From IMG/VR virus record IMGVR_UViG_3300021505_000001, positions 91,703 to 155,702 of that record: a DNA stretch of 64,000 nt; one strand, written 5' to 3'. A model generated the notes under the pieces. The model saw nothing but the letters and a program-made list of their open reading frames with translations, did not search any database and was not told the origin of the DNA. The position numbers and the translations under genes were made by a program. This DNA comes from a virus. Numbering within the stretch: position 1 is the stretch's first letter; the number at the start of each line of letters is the position of its first letter. Below are positions 35,539-45,165 of this stretch, piece after piece.

Positions 35539-37206
35539 TTAAAAAGATTCTACATAGCTCAATGAATAATTACCTCTTCTCTTAAGTCCATCATATTCTA
35601 TAGAAAAAGAAGCTATGTTTGGATCAAGTGTCATTTGAGTAAACCAAGAAGTAACTGTATCAACACTTTCAGTCTCATAAGTATAACTCTCACTAACATG
35701 ACGTAGTTTACCAGGCATAATTTGACTTATTTTAATTGCATCATTCCAATTAGTTGTTGGTATTTTTATTGTTTTATAAACCTTGGAAGTTGAAATTAAT
35801 AAAGAATTATTTTCTTCGTTTTCTTCATTAGGGGAATCTCCACTTTCAATTTTTACTTTATCTCCATCTATATAAACTTTAGCTTCTATAGGAGAACCAT
35901 CTCTTACAACTATTCTACGCTTTATAGGTTGAACACTTTTAATTGTATTTCCAATTGGGGTAGATTCTGTTTCTATATTGAAACTTTCCATACTTCCATC
36001 AGAATTTATCTTATTAGAATAATGAGTAATATTTGTTACAAGTCCTGAGTGAGCATATAAAGTATATGTTGTGGATTCCAATTCTCCACCAAATACACAT
36101 TTCATACTAGTAGTTACTTCCTGTAATTTTTTCCAATCTTCTTTATAATATTGTAGTTCAACATATTTATCATAATACTTTTTAGCTTCATTAACTGGTA
36201 AACAAACATATTCTATATCATTAAAAGATACATTATGTTGAACTGCACGCATCAATGTATCTATAGCAGCATCAAGAAGAGGAGCTATATAACGAATCTC
36301 TCTAACTTTCCTCCAAATATCATTTATATAATCTTCAATAAGAGTGCCTTTTATTTTTTCACGTATCCTTGTCATTCCAAATGTCTTTGATGATACTGCT
36401 GCTAAAGCAAAAAATGACTCGAAACTAAGATTCTTTAATATATAAACACAAAATAACGTCTTTATTATTTCGTTTATCTCACTAACATTTAAATCCATAA
36501 GATTATAAAGGCGATAACGTGGACGTACTATTGCTGGATCAAGCCAACCTGCATTAAATAATGGTAATTTAATAGTTGGTATATATTTCCATTTTTCAAC
36601 TGTTATTGGCAATGCCATTGGGTCCATCCATAGCCATGAATGAGCTTTTACTTCTATTGATGTTCTAGCACTAAAAGAAGATGTAGTTTTATCTGACCCT
36701 TCTCCATATGTAACCCTAAAAAATGGAACAGGTACATTCATTTTATTTTCATTTTCTGTTCTAAATAAGGTATTAAATTTGAACTTTTCTAATGCTGAAT
36801 TTAAATAGACAAGATAGGGATTATCTTCTTTAAGAAATGTATATTTTATAAATTCTTTGGGTAGTCCTTGTGAATATCTTGAACGTGGAACATCATCTTC
36901 GTAGTAAGTATGTATATCTGACACAGTTATTTTAATTGGAATAGTTGTTTCCCCTTGTCCAACATTTAATCCAATATCAAAAGGAATTGAAGCAACATCA
37001 ATAAATAATTCAAGTGCAGTTATAATATCTTCTGTGTTAACTCCATCAAGAATAGAAGGGGGTAAAGCACTTCCTCCTTCAGGAACTTTAATTAGAGGAG
37101 TTTTTACAATCTCTACTTTATATGATTTTCCATCATCTCCATTTAATCTTTTTGGAGACCAAACTCCTTCTTGACTTGAACTATTTGCAGATGGATTTAT
37201 AGACAT
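35539..37206 (-). CDS. Hypothetical structural protein, 555 aa
   Basis: First gene of a leftward late operon, with AAGGA 8 nt before the ATG and GAAAACATT about 30 bp upstream. The N-terminal half is beta-rich. Residues about 240-340 are helical with several basic and aromatic positions. The C-terminal third is again beta-rich with an acidic linker (SGDSPNEENEENNS). The size and layout suggest a baseplate or tail protein, but no known family is recognised. Confidence 0.7.
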   Translation of the reverse strand: MSINPSANSSSQEGVWSPKRLNGDDGKSYKVEIVKTPLIKVPEGGSALPPSILDGVNTEDIITALELFIDVASIPFDIGLNVGQGETTIPIKITVSDIHTYYEDDVPRSRYSQGLPKEFIKYTFLKEDNPYLVYLNSALEKFKFNTLFRTENENKMNVPVPFFRVTYGEGSDKTTSSFSARTSIEVKAHSWLWMDPMALPITVEKWKYIPTIKLPLFNAGWLDPAIVRPRYRLYNLMDLNVSEINEIIKTLFCVYILKNLSFESFFALAAVSSKTFGMTRIREKIKGTLIEDYINDIWRKVREIRYIAPLLDAAIDTLMRAVQHNVSFNDIEYVCLPVNEAKKYYDKYVELQYYKEDWKKLQEVTTSMKCVFGGELESTTYTLYAHSGLVTNITHYSNKINSDGSMESFNIETESTPIGNTIKSVQPIKRRIVVRDGSPIEAKVYIDGDKVKIESGDSPNEENEENNSLLISTSKVYKTIKIPTTNWNDAIKISQIMPGKLRHVSESYTYETESVDTVTSWFTQMTLDPNIASFSIEYDGLKRRGNYSLSYVESF

Positions 37207-37228
37207 TTTTATGTTCCTTTATTGAAAC

Positions 37229-37270
37229 GTTTTTCAAATGTTTTCTTTATAGGTAAAACATTTGAAAAAC
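37229..37270. promoter_or_regulatory. Divergent late promoter with 16-bp palindromic arms
   Basis: GTTTTTCAAATGTTTT (37229-37244) and its exact inverse (37255-37270) flank a 10-nt spacer between the 37206 and 37310 genes. Each arm carries an AAAACATTTGAAAAAC element facing outward. The same two arms recur at 39297-39340. Confidence 0.7.
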
Positions 37271-37309
37271 TTATGCTAACAAAACTATATAGTAGTTAAA
37301 GGAAATACT

Positions 37310-37966
37310 ATGGCGAGTGATGGAATTATAATAATTGGCTCTCAAACTATTGGCTTTACTGAAAGAAGAGTATATGTTTATTGGGATATACCTCCCGATC
37401 TCGTTACTAATAGATATACTTTTGTCGAAAATCCATATAGGCTTTTTATAAATACAAGATATGCTGGTTGTAATTATATCCAACATGTATATATAACCCG
37501 TTGGATGCATGTTGAATATGAACCTACTCCTATAACCGAAAGAAACATTTATCTTAACTATTCACTCTGTCAGGCATCTGAAAGGCACTTATATTTTTAC
37601 CCTGATTCAAGAGAGAGAATGGTATTTACTGAAGGATTGTTTACTCAAACTCCTCTCTTATTAAAATATCCAAAATATTTCAACTGGAACTACATACCAC
37701 AGATAATTTCACCTGAGTTTAATATATGGTCTTTTTATCCTCTCGATGAGGATAATATTACGTTGGTAATAACAACAGATCAAGGGACACATCTGAAATA
37801 TAATTCAGGGATACACCCAGAATCATTTAGAATTGAAAAAGTAACTAATGAACAATACAAAATCACAGTATTTGTAGACCATGAATTTGCATTTGGAGAA
37901 ACAGTCACTTGTTATCTTACAGTCTTTGATATAAAAGGAAATTATTTAAAAGATGGTATGTGGTAA
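37310..37966 (+). CDS. SER-motif virion protein, 218 aa
   Basis: The N-terminal 110 residues carry the same motif style as the 14399 protein (FTERRVYVYW, ITERNIYLNY, ASERHLYFYP, SRERMVF). The C-terminal ~90 residues form a beta-rich, Ig-like region (PLDEDNITLVITTDQ onward). AAAGGAAA precedes the ATG and the divergent late element lies 47 bp upstream. It ends directly against the convergent 37967 gene. It probably belongs to the same virion structure as the larger SER-repeat protein. Confidence 0.7.
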   Translation: MASDGIIIIGSQTIGFTERRVYVYWDIPPDLVTNRYTFVENPYRLFINTRYAGCNYIQHVYITRWMHVEYEPTPITERNIYLNYSLCQASERHLYFYPDSRERMVFTEGLFTQTPLLLKYPKYFNWNYIPQIISPEFNIWSFYPLDEDNITLVITTDQGTHLKYNSGIHPESFRIEKVTNEQYKITVFVDHEFAFGETVTCYLTVFDIKGNYLKDGMW

Positions 37967-38284
37967 TTATTGGTTTTTGGTGGCTACTAATATTAATTTA
38001 TTACCTTCAATTGTGTAGTCACCAGAAATTGTCCATCTTTCTTCATTATCCATATCAACAGCAATAATTTTATAATTACCAACAAAATCATTTAGATATG
38101 ACTTAAATGATTGTGTTCTGTTATCACGAATATTATAATTTGCTGTTACTTTAAGTAAAAAATAATTTCGTGTTATTATATCAAACACTAAATCTTTTGG
38201 GTATTTAAGTTTATTTCCTATTTTGACTTCTATTAACCTTATACCCTTTTCCATTATTATTTCAAGTAGTTGTTTACTTTTCAT
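37967..38284 (-). CDS. Hypothetical protein, 105 aa
   Basis: GGGAGG lies 4 nt before the ATG, and the gene overlaps the upstream 73-aa gene by 11 bp. The protein has a short helical start and then beta strands with many aromatic and basic residues. It is third in the leftward late operon 39269-37967. No family is recognised. Confidence 0.7.
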   Translation of the reverse strand: MKSKQLLEIIMEKGIRLIEVKIGNKLKYPKDLVFDIITRNYFLLKVTANYNIRDNRTQSFKSYLNDFVGNYKIIAVDMDNEERWTISGDYTIEGNKLILVATKNQ

Positions 38285-38495
38285 TCAGACCTCCCATAAA
38301 TTTTTCTATCTCTGATTTAATATCTATTTCTTCAGAAATACCTATATCAGGCATCTTATAAAAACAATCCCTTGCTTTTGAAGCTTTCTCTAAAAATTCT
38401 GTCATCTTCTCAACAGCCCCAGAATAAGATATTTTAGTATCTTCTTTTTTAATTTTTCCCGATTCAAAATCAAAATCAAGATTAAGTATAGCCAT
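38274..38495 (-). CDS. Hypothetical protein, 73 aa
   Basis: AAAGGAA precedes the ATG. The protein is helical and acidic (FDFESGKIKKEDTKI start, IEKFMGGLNEK end). It is the middle gene of the leftward late unit and may act with its overlapping neighbour. Function unknown. Confidence 0.7.
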   Translation of the reverse strand: MAILNLDFDFESGKIKKEDTKISYSGAVEKMTEFLEKASKARDCFYKMPDIGISEEIDIKSEIEKFMGGLNEK

Positions 38496-38507
38496 AAGTA
38501 TTCCTTT

Positions 38508-39269
38508 CTATTCATTAAAAGAAAACATCCCCATTCCTGTACTAAATGAAAATTTAACTGATTTAGCTCCTGCTGGAACGTTCATTATAACCTCATGTTT
38601 CCCAGTCCATATATCTACAACAGCAAACTTTGAATAAGGTAATTCAATATTGTTTTTCTCTGCAAATTCTTCCTTTTCTTCTTCTGATACTAAAACGTGT
38701 ATACCTTTAATCTGTGAATGTTTCAAATCACCCGTATCATTTGTATCTATATAAAGCAAATAGTTATCATAAGTAGCTTTTGATTTGGTATCTGAAAACA
38801 TAATACTATCTCGACTCATTATTTCAAGAATAATATTCAAAGTATCAAAAATCTTATCATCAAAAATAACAGATATTTGAATCTTATCAAGATCAGTATT
38901 ATGGTCTTTAACATTTACCTGTGCTACATAATGAAAACCTGCTATGTTTCTTATAATAAAAAATATAGATGAATAGGTATGTTTTGGATATTCAGAATTA
39001 TCAAGTATTCCAAAAGCATTTTCAATAATTAAGTCAGTTTCTTTTATACCTGGTACAAATTTACTGAGTTGGGAAACAACCCTTGATAAAAATCGCAATC
39101 TTGTTTTGTATTTTACTATAAATTTCTCTCTATCAATTACAACATAACTAACTGAATTTGTATTGCTAACCAAGATAACAATATCCTCATCTTTAATTTC
39201 ATTTTTATAACAATGAAGATTTTGGTAAATGATAAGTTTATCTGATGTTATAGGTATCATTGTAGACAT
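38508..39269 (-). CDS. Hypothetical virion-operon protein, 253 aa
   Basis: First gene of a leftward unit driven by the divergent element at 39305-39313, 35 bp upstream. The protein is mixed alpha/beta, begins MSTMIPITSDKLIIYQNLHC and ends with a Gly/Phe-rich VKFSFSTGMGMFSFNE. No catalytic motif is visible. A structural role is inferred from the late promoter. Confidence 0.7.
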   Translation of the reverse strand: MSTMIPITSDKLIIYQNLHCYKNEIKDEDIVILVSNTNSVSYVVIDREKFIVKYKTRLRFLSRVVSQLSKFVPGIKETDLIIENAFGILDNSEYPKHTYSSIFFIIRNIAGFHYVAQVNVKDHNTDLDKIQISVIFDDKIFDTLNIILEIMSRDSIMFSDTKSKATYDNYLLYIDTNDTGDLKHSQIKGIHVLVSEEEKEEFAEKNNIELPYSKFAVVDIWTGKHEVIMNVPAGAKSVKFSFSTGMGMFSFNE

Positions 39270-39296
39270 TATACATTTCCCTTTTTAGCTTTTATG

Positions 39297-39340
39297 GTTT
39301 TTCAAATGTTTTAATAACGTATAGAAAACATTTGAAAAAC
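39297..39340. promoter_or_regulatory. Divergent late promoter, second copy of the 16-bp palindromic module
   Basis: The 16-bp arms at 39297-39312 and 39325-39340 are identical to those at 37229-37270, with a 12-nt spacer. They drive the leftward 39269 and rightward 39362 genes. Confidence 0.7.
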
Positions 39341-39361
39341 AAAGAATTTAAGGAATTTAAT

Positions 39362-41785
39362 ATGAGTGTTTTAGATTTAAAAGATATATTTGCACAAAAT
39401 TTTGATTGGGATATTGAAGCTCATTACTATGATGATGGAATTACTGCTTTCCTTGAAGGGGAAGAGCTTTATATAATAGATTTAAAAACGTTGAATTCCA
39501 ATTTTGATGGGGAAGGTGTTTCCACAGGATTATATAAAACTAATACCTTTGAATGGAATCTTTATCAAACCAATCCAAGATTTTATAATATTAATGGAAA
39601 CTACTACTGGTTTCGTGGGGATATAAGTACTTATAAAGCTAAAGCAAGCTGTACTGAAATAGATACAAGTCAGGTATCAGGAAATACAAGTACAAATGAA
39701 ATTCCAACAATAGATGTACGGGATACAGATAATTATGTTGTTTATGGCTATATTGCAAATGATGTTTATTTAACTACTTACTGCCACAGCCATAGAAACA
39801 ATGATATTTTTGAAACTAAGAAAACAGCTTCCTCCTCTATAAAAGGAATCATTGATGAATACAATATAGATATGTATATATTTCAGGACCCAAAGTATAG
39901 ATATATTCCTACATTTGGGGATGTTCTTGTTGGAGATGAAACAACAGGAGTTGATATATTAGGTACTAATTTTAGTGCAGATGCAATTCTAAATGTAAAT
40001 GGAACTAAATCTATTATGTGCTGTCCTATAAATCTTAAAAAATATGGGAAAGATATATATGAAATGATTAAAACAGCACATAAAGCTATTGATGATATTG
40101 GGGATGCCACTTTAAAACGAAGTCTGTCAAGTCCACTGGCCATAGTTGCAGATGCAGGGACTGGAGCTTCATATCATATACCAATTTTTCAGTTTATACC
40201 TTCTTTCTTTCCATCTCCACTTGGTCCAATACCATATACATCAACTAATGTGGTTTGGACAACAGAATTTCATTGGTATATGGATTTTTCTATGATGAAT
40301 TGGATATCTCCTATGGCAACCTCTATTTTTCTTTGTGTTCCAAATATTTACATTAGTTTTTATGGCAATCCAATGGTTCCTTTATGGGTACTTCATCATA
40401 GCAATAATTTTGGAATTCTATTAAGTTATTATAAAGGTGAAGGTACTAAAATTATAAGTCTTACAAGTCATCCTCCAGGACAAGAAACAAATAATATATG
40501 TTATTATAGAAATACTCTTTTGCATGATGATTATTTATATACAGATGGTGCTTTGTTTTGTCGTCCAAAGTTTAAATATAGTACATATACAGATATTGGT
40601 GATCATATACAAAAACCTCCTTCAGACAATCCAACAGAAATTGCTGATTTTCTTATAGGTTCTTTTGGATTAAAATGGAAATTTGCGGATACAAATCAAA
40701 AATTTGAATGGGATGAAGAAAGAAATGAATTTATAGTGACAGAAGATGCTTTAAATGGTCTTACAGAAGATGAAATAGCTACAGATACTATAAACCATTG
40801 TTATCCAACAATACACCGTAATGAGGAAGAAGATGAAAAATATAAAACTGTTCCATGGAAAGTCTATAAATATAATATACATGAAACTTGTTTTGCTGAA
40901 ATTATTGAAGATTTAAACTGCCATACTATTGAAAATCTTGCCTTTTCAGAAACTCCAATACCAGTAGGATTAGGAGCTGAAATTGGTTTTCTTGATAAAA
41001 TATATGATGCAATAATAAATGAAATTCAACTCTATATAAATAATAAAATAGCTTCTCATAATGAGGATACTACAGTAACACCTCCTTCTACAAGTATTCC
41101 AATTGACATATACTATGTTATTAACTTGGCAGAAGAAGATACTAATTCAAGTCTCGGTAAATATTATGGCACTTTAAAAGGTTTGGGAACTTCCAGACAT
41201 GAATGGCATCTTCGTTCTACTTTAAGTAACTTTTCAGTAACTTTAAATTCTACAAATTATAATCCAAAACGGACAAAAGTAGCATCATGGTTATCAAAGA
41301 TAGATAATCTTACGCAGAATCTTCTTATTATGCAAGCATCTTATTATATAAACTATAATTATGATGAAATTGATATAATGGAAAACTTAGCAATGGTAAA
41401 TAACCTGAGCTTTATTAAACAACCTTTATCAGGGCTTATACAATCATTAGGGGTATTTAAAGTTACAGGAAACAATAGTAAAGGAAAGCCACAAACAAAA
41501 TATTATCCATTAAGACTCCATGACTTAGAACTTGAACCAAATGGAGCTCCAATAATAATGGATACTATAAATTTCAAAGGAAAATTAGCTTTTCCAAAAA
41601 TAGTTAGAAAAGAAGATTTTTTATATACTCATACAGATACTAAAATAATACGCTTGTATATTGGAGAAGATAGAAATATTCCTTATGAGGATGAAATGGA
41701 AATAACCTCAATAGTAAAAAGTGGCCTTCATCATACACTCATACCAAACTTTGAGGAATTTGTAGATTTACTAGAATGGAAATAA
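39362..41785 (+). CDS. Large structural protein, 807 aa
   Basis: I set the start at ATG 39362 (MSVLDLKDIF), 7 nt after AAGGA; an upstream TTG at 39332 lies inside the promoter palindrome. The protein has a beta-rich N-terminal half, a hydrophobic aromatic segment near residues 275-350, an acidic region around 440-480 and a mixed C-terminal third. No family is recognised. It opens an operon that continues into the phosphoesterase and terminase genes, so a structural late protein is the best reading. Confidence 0.7.
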   Translation: MSVLDLKDIFAQNFDWDIEAHYYDDGITAFLEGEELYIIDLKTLNSNFDGEGVSTGLYKTNTFEWNLYQTNPRFYNINGNYYWFRGDISTYKAKASCTEIDTSQVSGNTSTNEIPTIDVRDTDNYVVYGYIANDVYLTTYCHSHRNNDIFETKKTASSSIKGIIDEYNIDMYIFQDPKYRYIPTFGDVLVGDETTGVDILGTNFSADAILNVNGTKSIMCCPINLKKYGKDIYEMIKTAHKAIDDIGDATLKRSLSSPLAIVADAGTGASYHIPIFQFIPSFFPSPLGPIPYTSTNVVWTTEFHWYMDFSMMNWISPMATSIFLCVPNIYISFYGNPMVPLWVLHHSNNFGILLSYYKGEGTKIISLTSHPPGQETNNICYYRNTLLHDDYLYTDGALFCRPKFKYSTYTDIGDHIQKPPSDNPTEIADFLIGSFGLKWKFADTNQKFEWDEERNEFIVTEDALNGLTEDEIATDTINHCYPTIHRNEEEDEKYKTVPWKVYKYNIHETCFAEIIEDLNCHTIENLAFSETPIPVGLGAEIGFLDKIYDAIINEIQLYINNKIASHNEDTTVTPPSTSIPIDIYYVINLAEEDTNSSLGKYYGTLKGLGTSRHEWHLRSTLSNFSVTLNSTNYNPKRTKVASWLSKIDNLTQNLLIMQASYYINYNYDEIDIMENLAMVNNLSFIKQPLSGLIQSLGVFKVTGNNSKGKPQTKYYPLRLHDLELEPNGAPIIMDTINFKGKLAFPKIVRKEDFLYTHTDTKIIRLYIGEDRNIPYEDEMEITSIVKSGLHHTLIPNFEEFVDLLEWK

Positions 41786-42678
41786 TAGCTGTTGGAGATA
41801 TGCACTTTGGAAAAGAATTATGGTTCCTTCAACCAAATCCCTTTCTGAAGTCAAATAAAGAAAAGTTAGAATCTATATGGGCTAGTAGTACTGCTTCTTG
41901 TATAGATTTTATATTAGATGATATTAAAAAACCTTTACATTTTATATTTCTTGGGGATTTAATTGATAACCCTTATATTGATGATATATGGATAAATAAA
42001 ATAAAGAATATTTTTTTGAAAATAACTGAAAGACAAGGAATAGTATCTGTTATATTAGGAAATCATGATACAAATACAACACGACTTAATACCTCAAAGT
42101 TATCCAAAATAGAAATACCAAATGTATATTTCTATGATAAACCCTTCTCATATGAAAAAATACTTTTCTTACCTTATAGAAAACCCTCAAGATTGTTAAA
42201 TTCATTAAAAAACATTAAAGAAAAGGAATTTAAATATCTATTTACTCATAATAATATCTATTGTAATAGTTTTTTTATGAAAACTCCGATGTTTCACGTG
42301 AAACATTTGAGAGAGATATTACATAGTCCAAAAATGATAGTTTACAATGGACATTTGCATAGGAACTTATTTGATAGAACCTCTGGATATTTTCAGCCTG
42401 GTTCTACTGCACCAACTTCTTTTAAAGAATATCCAAATGCTTATGGTTTTATACATATAAGTAAAAATAATAAGCATAGATACTATAGAAACAACAGATT
42501 ATTTTTTATATCAATATCAAACAAAGCCAGTTTAGACGCTTTTAAGAAATTTGTTATAAATGCCCGAAAGTATAAAGCTAAATTATGTGTTAAATATTCA
42601 ACACTATTAAAAAATAACATTTCTTACTACCTCAAGTATTATAAAGATGTAGTGGTAGGAGTTCAGGAGTCAATATGA
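41776..42678 (+). CDS. Calcineurin-like metallophosphoesterase (SbcD/Mre11-type), 300 aa
   Basis: All metal-binding signatures are visible in order: GDMHFG (residues 7-12), GDLIDN (61-66), GNHDT (95-99), FTHNN (near 157) and NGHLHR (192-197). This is the SbcD/T4 gp47 type of nuclease or phosphatase, but no SbcC/gp46 partner is in the window, so its substrate is open. The gene overlaps the 39362 gene by 10 bp and the terminase gene by 4 bp. Positions 42290-42305 inside it are a perfect parS palindrome, encoding MFHVKH. Confidence 0.85.
   Translation: MEIIAVGDMHFGKELWFLQPNPFLKSNKEKLESIWASSTASCIDFILDDIKKPLHFIFLGDLIDNPYIDDIWINKIKNIFLKITERQGIVSVILGNHDTNTTRLNTSKLSKIEIPNVYFYDKPFSYEKILFLPYRKPSRLLNSLKNIKEKEFKYLFTHNNIYCNSFFMKTPMFHVKHLREILHSPKMIVYNGHLHRNLFDRTSGYFQPGSTAPTSFKEYPNAYGFIHISKNNKHRYYRNNRLFFISISNKASLDAFKKFVINARKYKAKLCVKYSTLLKNNISYYLKYYKDVVVGVQESI
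42290..42305. promoter_or_regulatory. Perfect parS-like site TGTTTCACGTGAAACA
   Basis: The 16-bp palindrome equals the bacterial chromosomal parS consensus (TGTTNCACGTGAAACA), bound by ParB/Spo0J. It extends to an 18-bp palindrome with the flanking A and T. It lies within the phosphoesterase coding sequence. I saw no ParA or ParB gene in the window. Confidence 0.7.
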
Positions 42679-44750
42679 ACATAAATTCTGAAGAGTTTAA
42701 AGATTTAAGTGTTAAAGAAAAACGTAGGATTGCCATAGAAGAATTCACTAAATGCAAAAATGACTTTGCATATTTTCTTAACAATTATGGATATATAAGA
42801 CACCCAAATGCAGGGATAATAAAAGTTAAGCCTTTTGATTTTCAATTTGATGTTGCTTTACCAATTGCAACAGCCTTAAAACTTGGTAGATCCGATGAGA
42901 CATCAAAAGCACTAAAGGAAATCCAACCAAAATTTGATTATGAGAAATGGTTTAAAAAAATCTCTGAAAAGAATATTGAACTTACCAAAAAAATACCCTC
43001 TGAATTTCAAAATTACTATAAAAATACCTGTAAACATCCTGATATTCCCTTACGTATAGATACAATAATCCTAAAAAGCCGTCAAACAGGACTTAGTACA
43101 ATATTCGAACTTCTTGGTGGATGGCATATTAATTTCTATCCCAGTGTATATGATATAGTTATATCCCAACGTGATAAAGAAGCTATGAAGTTTTTAAATG
43201 ATGTTATAACTTGGTGGGAATTAATTCCTCCACTATTAAGAGGGAAAAAATTAACAGGAAATCAACATCAATTATGGGTAAGTATTACTGGCCAGAAATC
43301 ACACCGTTCAGGATTTGAAGCTTTTCCTCCTGTTCCTGATGCAGGACGTTCTTATTCTCCAAATCTTGTTATAATGGATGAATTTGCTATGTGGAGAAGA
43401 GCTGGTGATGTGTGGACAGCAGTTACAAGCTCTGTATCAGGTGGTGGAATTATTGTTGTAATTTCAACTCCAAAAGGTGTTGGAAATCTTTATCATAGAA
43501 TATGGGAATTAACGAACAAATCTTTGTCAATTTCTTTTAATAATGAAGAAACCAAAACAGAAATAGATAATCCTATTCAAGAAGATGCTATAATGTCCTC
43601 TTTTAAACCTATGGTTGTGCATTGGTCTCAAATGCCAGAAGAGGAGTTTATCAGACGTGGTTTTAAATCATCTCTTGATTGGTATAACCACATGAAGGGT
43701 AAAATAGCTATTGAAAAAGGGGCTAAAGCTGTAGCTCAGGAGCTTGAATTAGATTTTCTAACATCAGGAGAAACTATAGATGTAGAAGTTTTAAATAAAC
43801 TTAGAATAAATTGTCTTGAACTTCGTGATGATATTAAATTACTTATACTAAAGAAAGGAATTCCAGGACTTGTTATATATGAGAAACCCCAAAAAGATGT
43901 AGAATATTTGATAAGTGTTGATGTTGGGGAAGGTATCTTAAAAGATTATAGTGTTTTAAAAGTTTTTAAATTACCAACAGAATCTAATATAGGTATTCCA
44001 AAAATTGTAGCAAAATTATCTACAAATAATAGAACACCCAGACAATTTAAGGACTTAGTTAAATTAACAGGGAAACTATATAATAATGCATGGCTTCATA
44101 TTGAAAGAAACAATCATGGACAGGTATTATTATCTTATTTAGTAGAGGACAACGAATATATACTTTCACGGATTATTAACCGATATAATGTAGGTAAAAG
44201 TACTTTTGATAATGGAATAAAAGGTTGGGGAACTACAGGAGCTAGTAGAAATATCCTTATAGCTAATATGATTGATTTTATTTATTCTTACCCAGATGAT
44301 ATATCTCTACCAAAAGAAACAGCAGAAGAATTTAAGACTTTTATAAATAAGAATGGTCGTTGGGAAGCACAATCAGGATATCATGATGATTGTATTCTTT
44401 CACTATCTCTTGGTTTAATGGGATATAGAATACTTGATAAATACAAAGAATGGATTCGTAAGAATAGTCATGAAAGTATTCCAAATAATATAGAACCAGA
44501 TATGTATATTACATCTTCAAATATACTTCCAAATAGAGAAAATAGATTTGAAAGAATAACAAACCAAAAAAAGGAAGTAAAATTAATAAAGAAGGATGAA
44601 GATTTATTAAGAGAGGCCTTTGATGAAATCGATATAACAGAAGATATTAAAGAAAAAAGGCCAAAAACTTTGCAAACAAAAAAAGTAACAGAACATAAAT
44701 TTATCAGTCAAGTTAACGAATTAAGTGATGAAGTAGACTTTATATTCTAA
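42675..44750 (+). CDS. Terminase large subunit, 691 aa
   Basis: This is the DNA-packaging motor: ATPase plus headful nuclease. The ATPase part shows a Walker A variant LKSRQTGLST (near 134-143), Walker B VIMDEF (near 232-237) and the coupling motif ISTPKG (near 262). The nuclease part shows SVDVGEG (near 414), IERNNHG (near 476) and HDDCILSLS (near 570), consistent with the RNase H-like nuclease of T4 gp17-type terminases. An AGGAG site lies 6 nt upstream, and the gene overlaps the phosphoesterase gene by 4 bp. Residues after about 600 form a charged tail. No small terminase subunit was recognised. Confidence 0.9.
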   Translation: MNINSEEFKDLSVKEKRRIAIEEFTKCKNDFAYFLNNYGYIRHPNAGIIKVKPFDFQFDVALPIATALKLGRSDETSKALKEIQPKFDYEKWFKKISEKNIELTKKIPSEFQNYYKNTCKHPDIPLRIDTIILKSRQTGLSTIFELLGGWHINFYPSVYDIVISQRDKEAMKFLNDVITWWELIPPLLRGKKLTGNQHQLWVSITGQKSHRSGFEAFPPVPDAGRSYSPNLVIMDEFAMWRRAGDVWTAVTSSVSGGGIIVVISTPKGVGNLYHRIWELTNKSLSISFNNEETKTEIDNPIQEDAIMSSFKPMVVHWSQMPEEEFIRRGFKSSLDWYNHMKGKIAIEKGAKAVAQELELDFLTSGETIDVEVLNKLRINCLELRDDIKLLILKKGIPGLVIYEKPQKDVEYLISVDVGEGILKDYSVLKVFKLPTESNIGIPKIVAKLSTNNRTPRQFKDLVKLTGKLYNNAWLHIERNNHGQVLLSYLVEDNEYILSRIINRYNVGKSTFDNGIKGWGTTGASRNILIANMIDFIYSYPDDISLPKETAEEFKTFINKNGRWEAQSGYHDDCILSLSLGLMGYRILDKYKEWIRKNSHESIPNNIEPDMYITSSNILPNRENRFERITNQKKEVKLIKKDEDLLREAFDEIDITEDIKEKRPKTLQTKKVTEHKFISQVNELSDEVDFIF

Positions 44751-44752
44751 AG

Positions 44753-45163
44753 CTATAATAATTCTCTATCAAGAAAGTTTATCTTTTTAACTATATCTGA
44801 AATTTCATCAAGAAATACATCTTTTTTTAAATAATTGGTATCAGAAGGATTATTTGTTATAAAAAAACATAATTGTCTTAGAAAATGACAAATAGACATT
44901 AACTCATTTAATATAAGACTATCTGAAATAGTATCTTTAGAATATTCATTTGAAGAAGATACTGTTTCAGAAATTCCCAATTCAGATAATAGAGAAGATA
45001 AATAGTTACGATATGTCTTATAAAAGGGGCGTAAAGCATCTCTATCCTTTATAACAGCTTGAAGTTTCATAGGTTCTGTCATTCGGATAGTAAAACAAGC
45101 ATATATAGCCGCAAAATAAGGCTCACTATCAGAAATAATTTTAAAAATCTTTTGATTATCCAT
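44753..45163 (-). CDS. Hypothetical helical protein, 136 aa
   Basis: All-helical protein with no recognised family. It lies 2 bp after the radical SAM gene and converges with the terminase gene, and is last in the leftward accessory operon starting at 48369. It has two Cys. There is no late element upstream of the operon, so it is probably not a virion protein. Confidence 0.7.
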   Translation of the reverse strand: MDNQKIFKIISDSEPYFAAIYACFTIRMTEPMKLQAVIKDRDALRPFYKTYRNYLSSLLSELGISETVSSSNEYSKDTISDSLILNELMSICHFLRQLCFFITNNPSDTNYLKKDVFLDEISDIVKKINFLDRELL

Positions 45164-45165
45164 AA

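Noticed and set aside
37271-37510. A 79-codon leftward frame inside the 37310 gene
   Set aside because: Antisense to the SER-motif gene, which has its own promoter and ribosome site.
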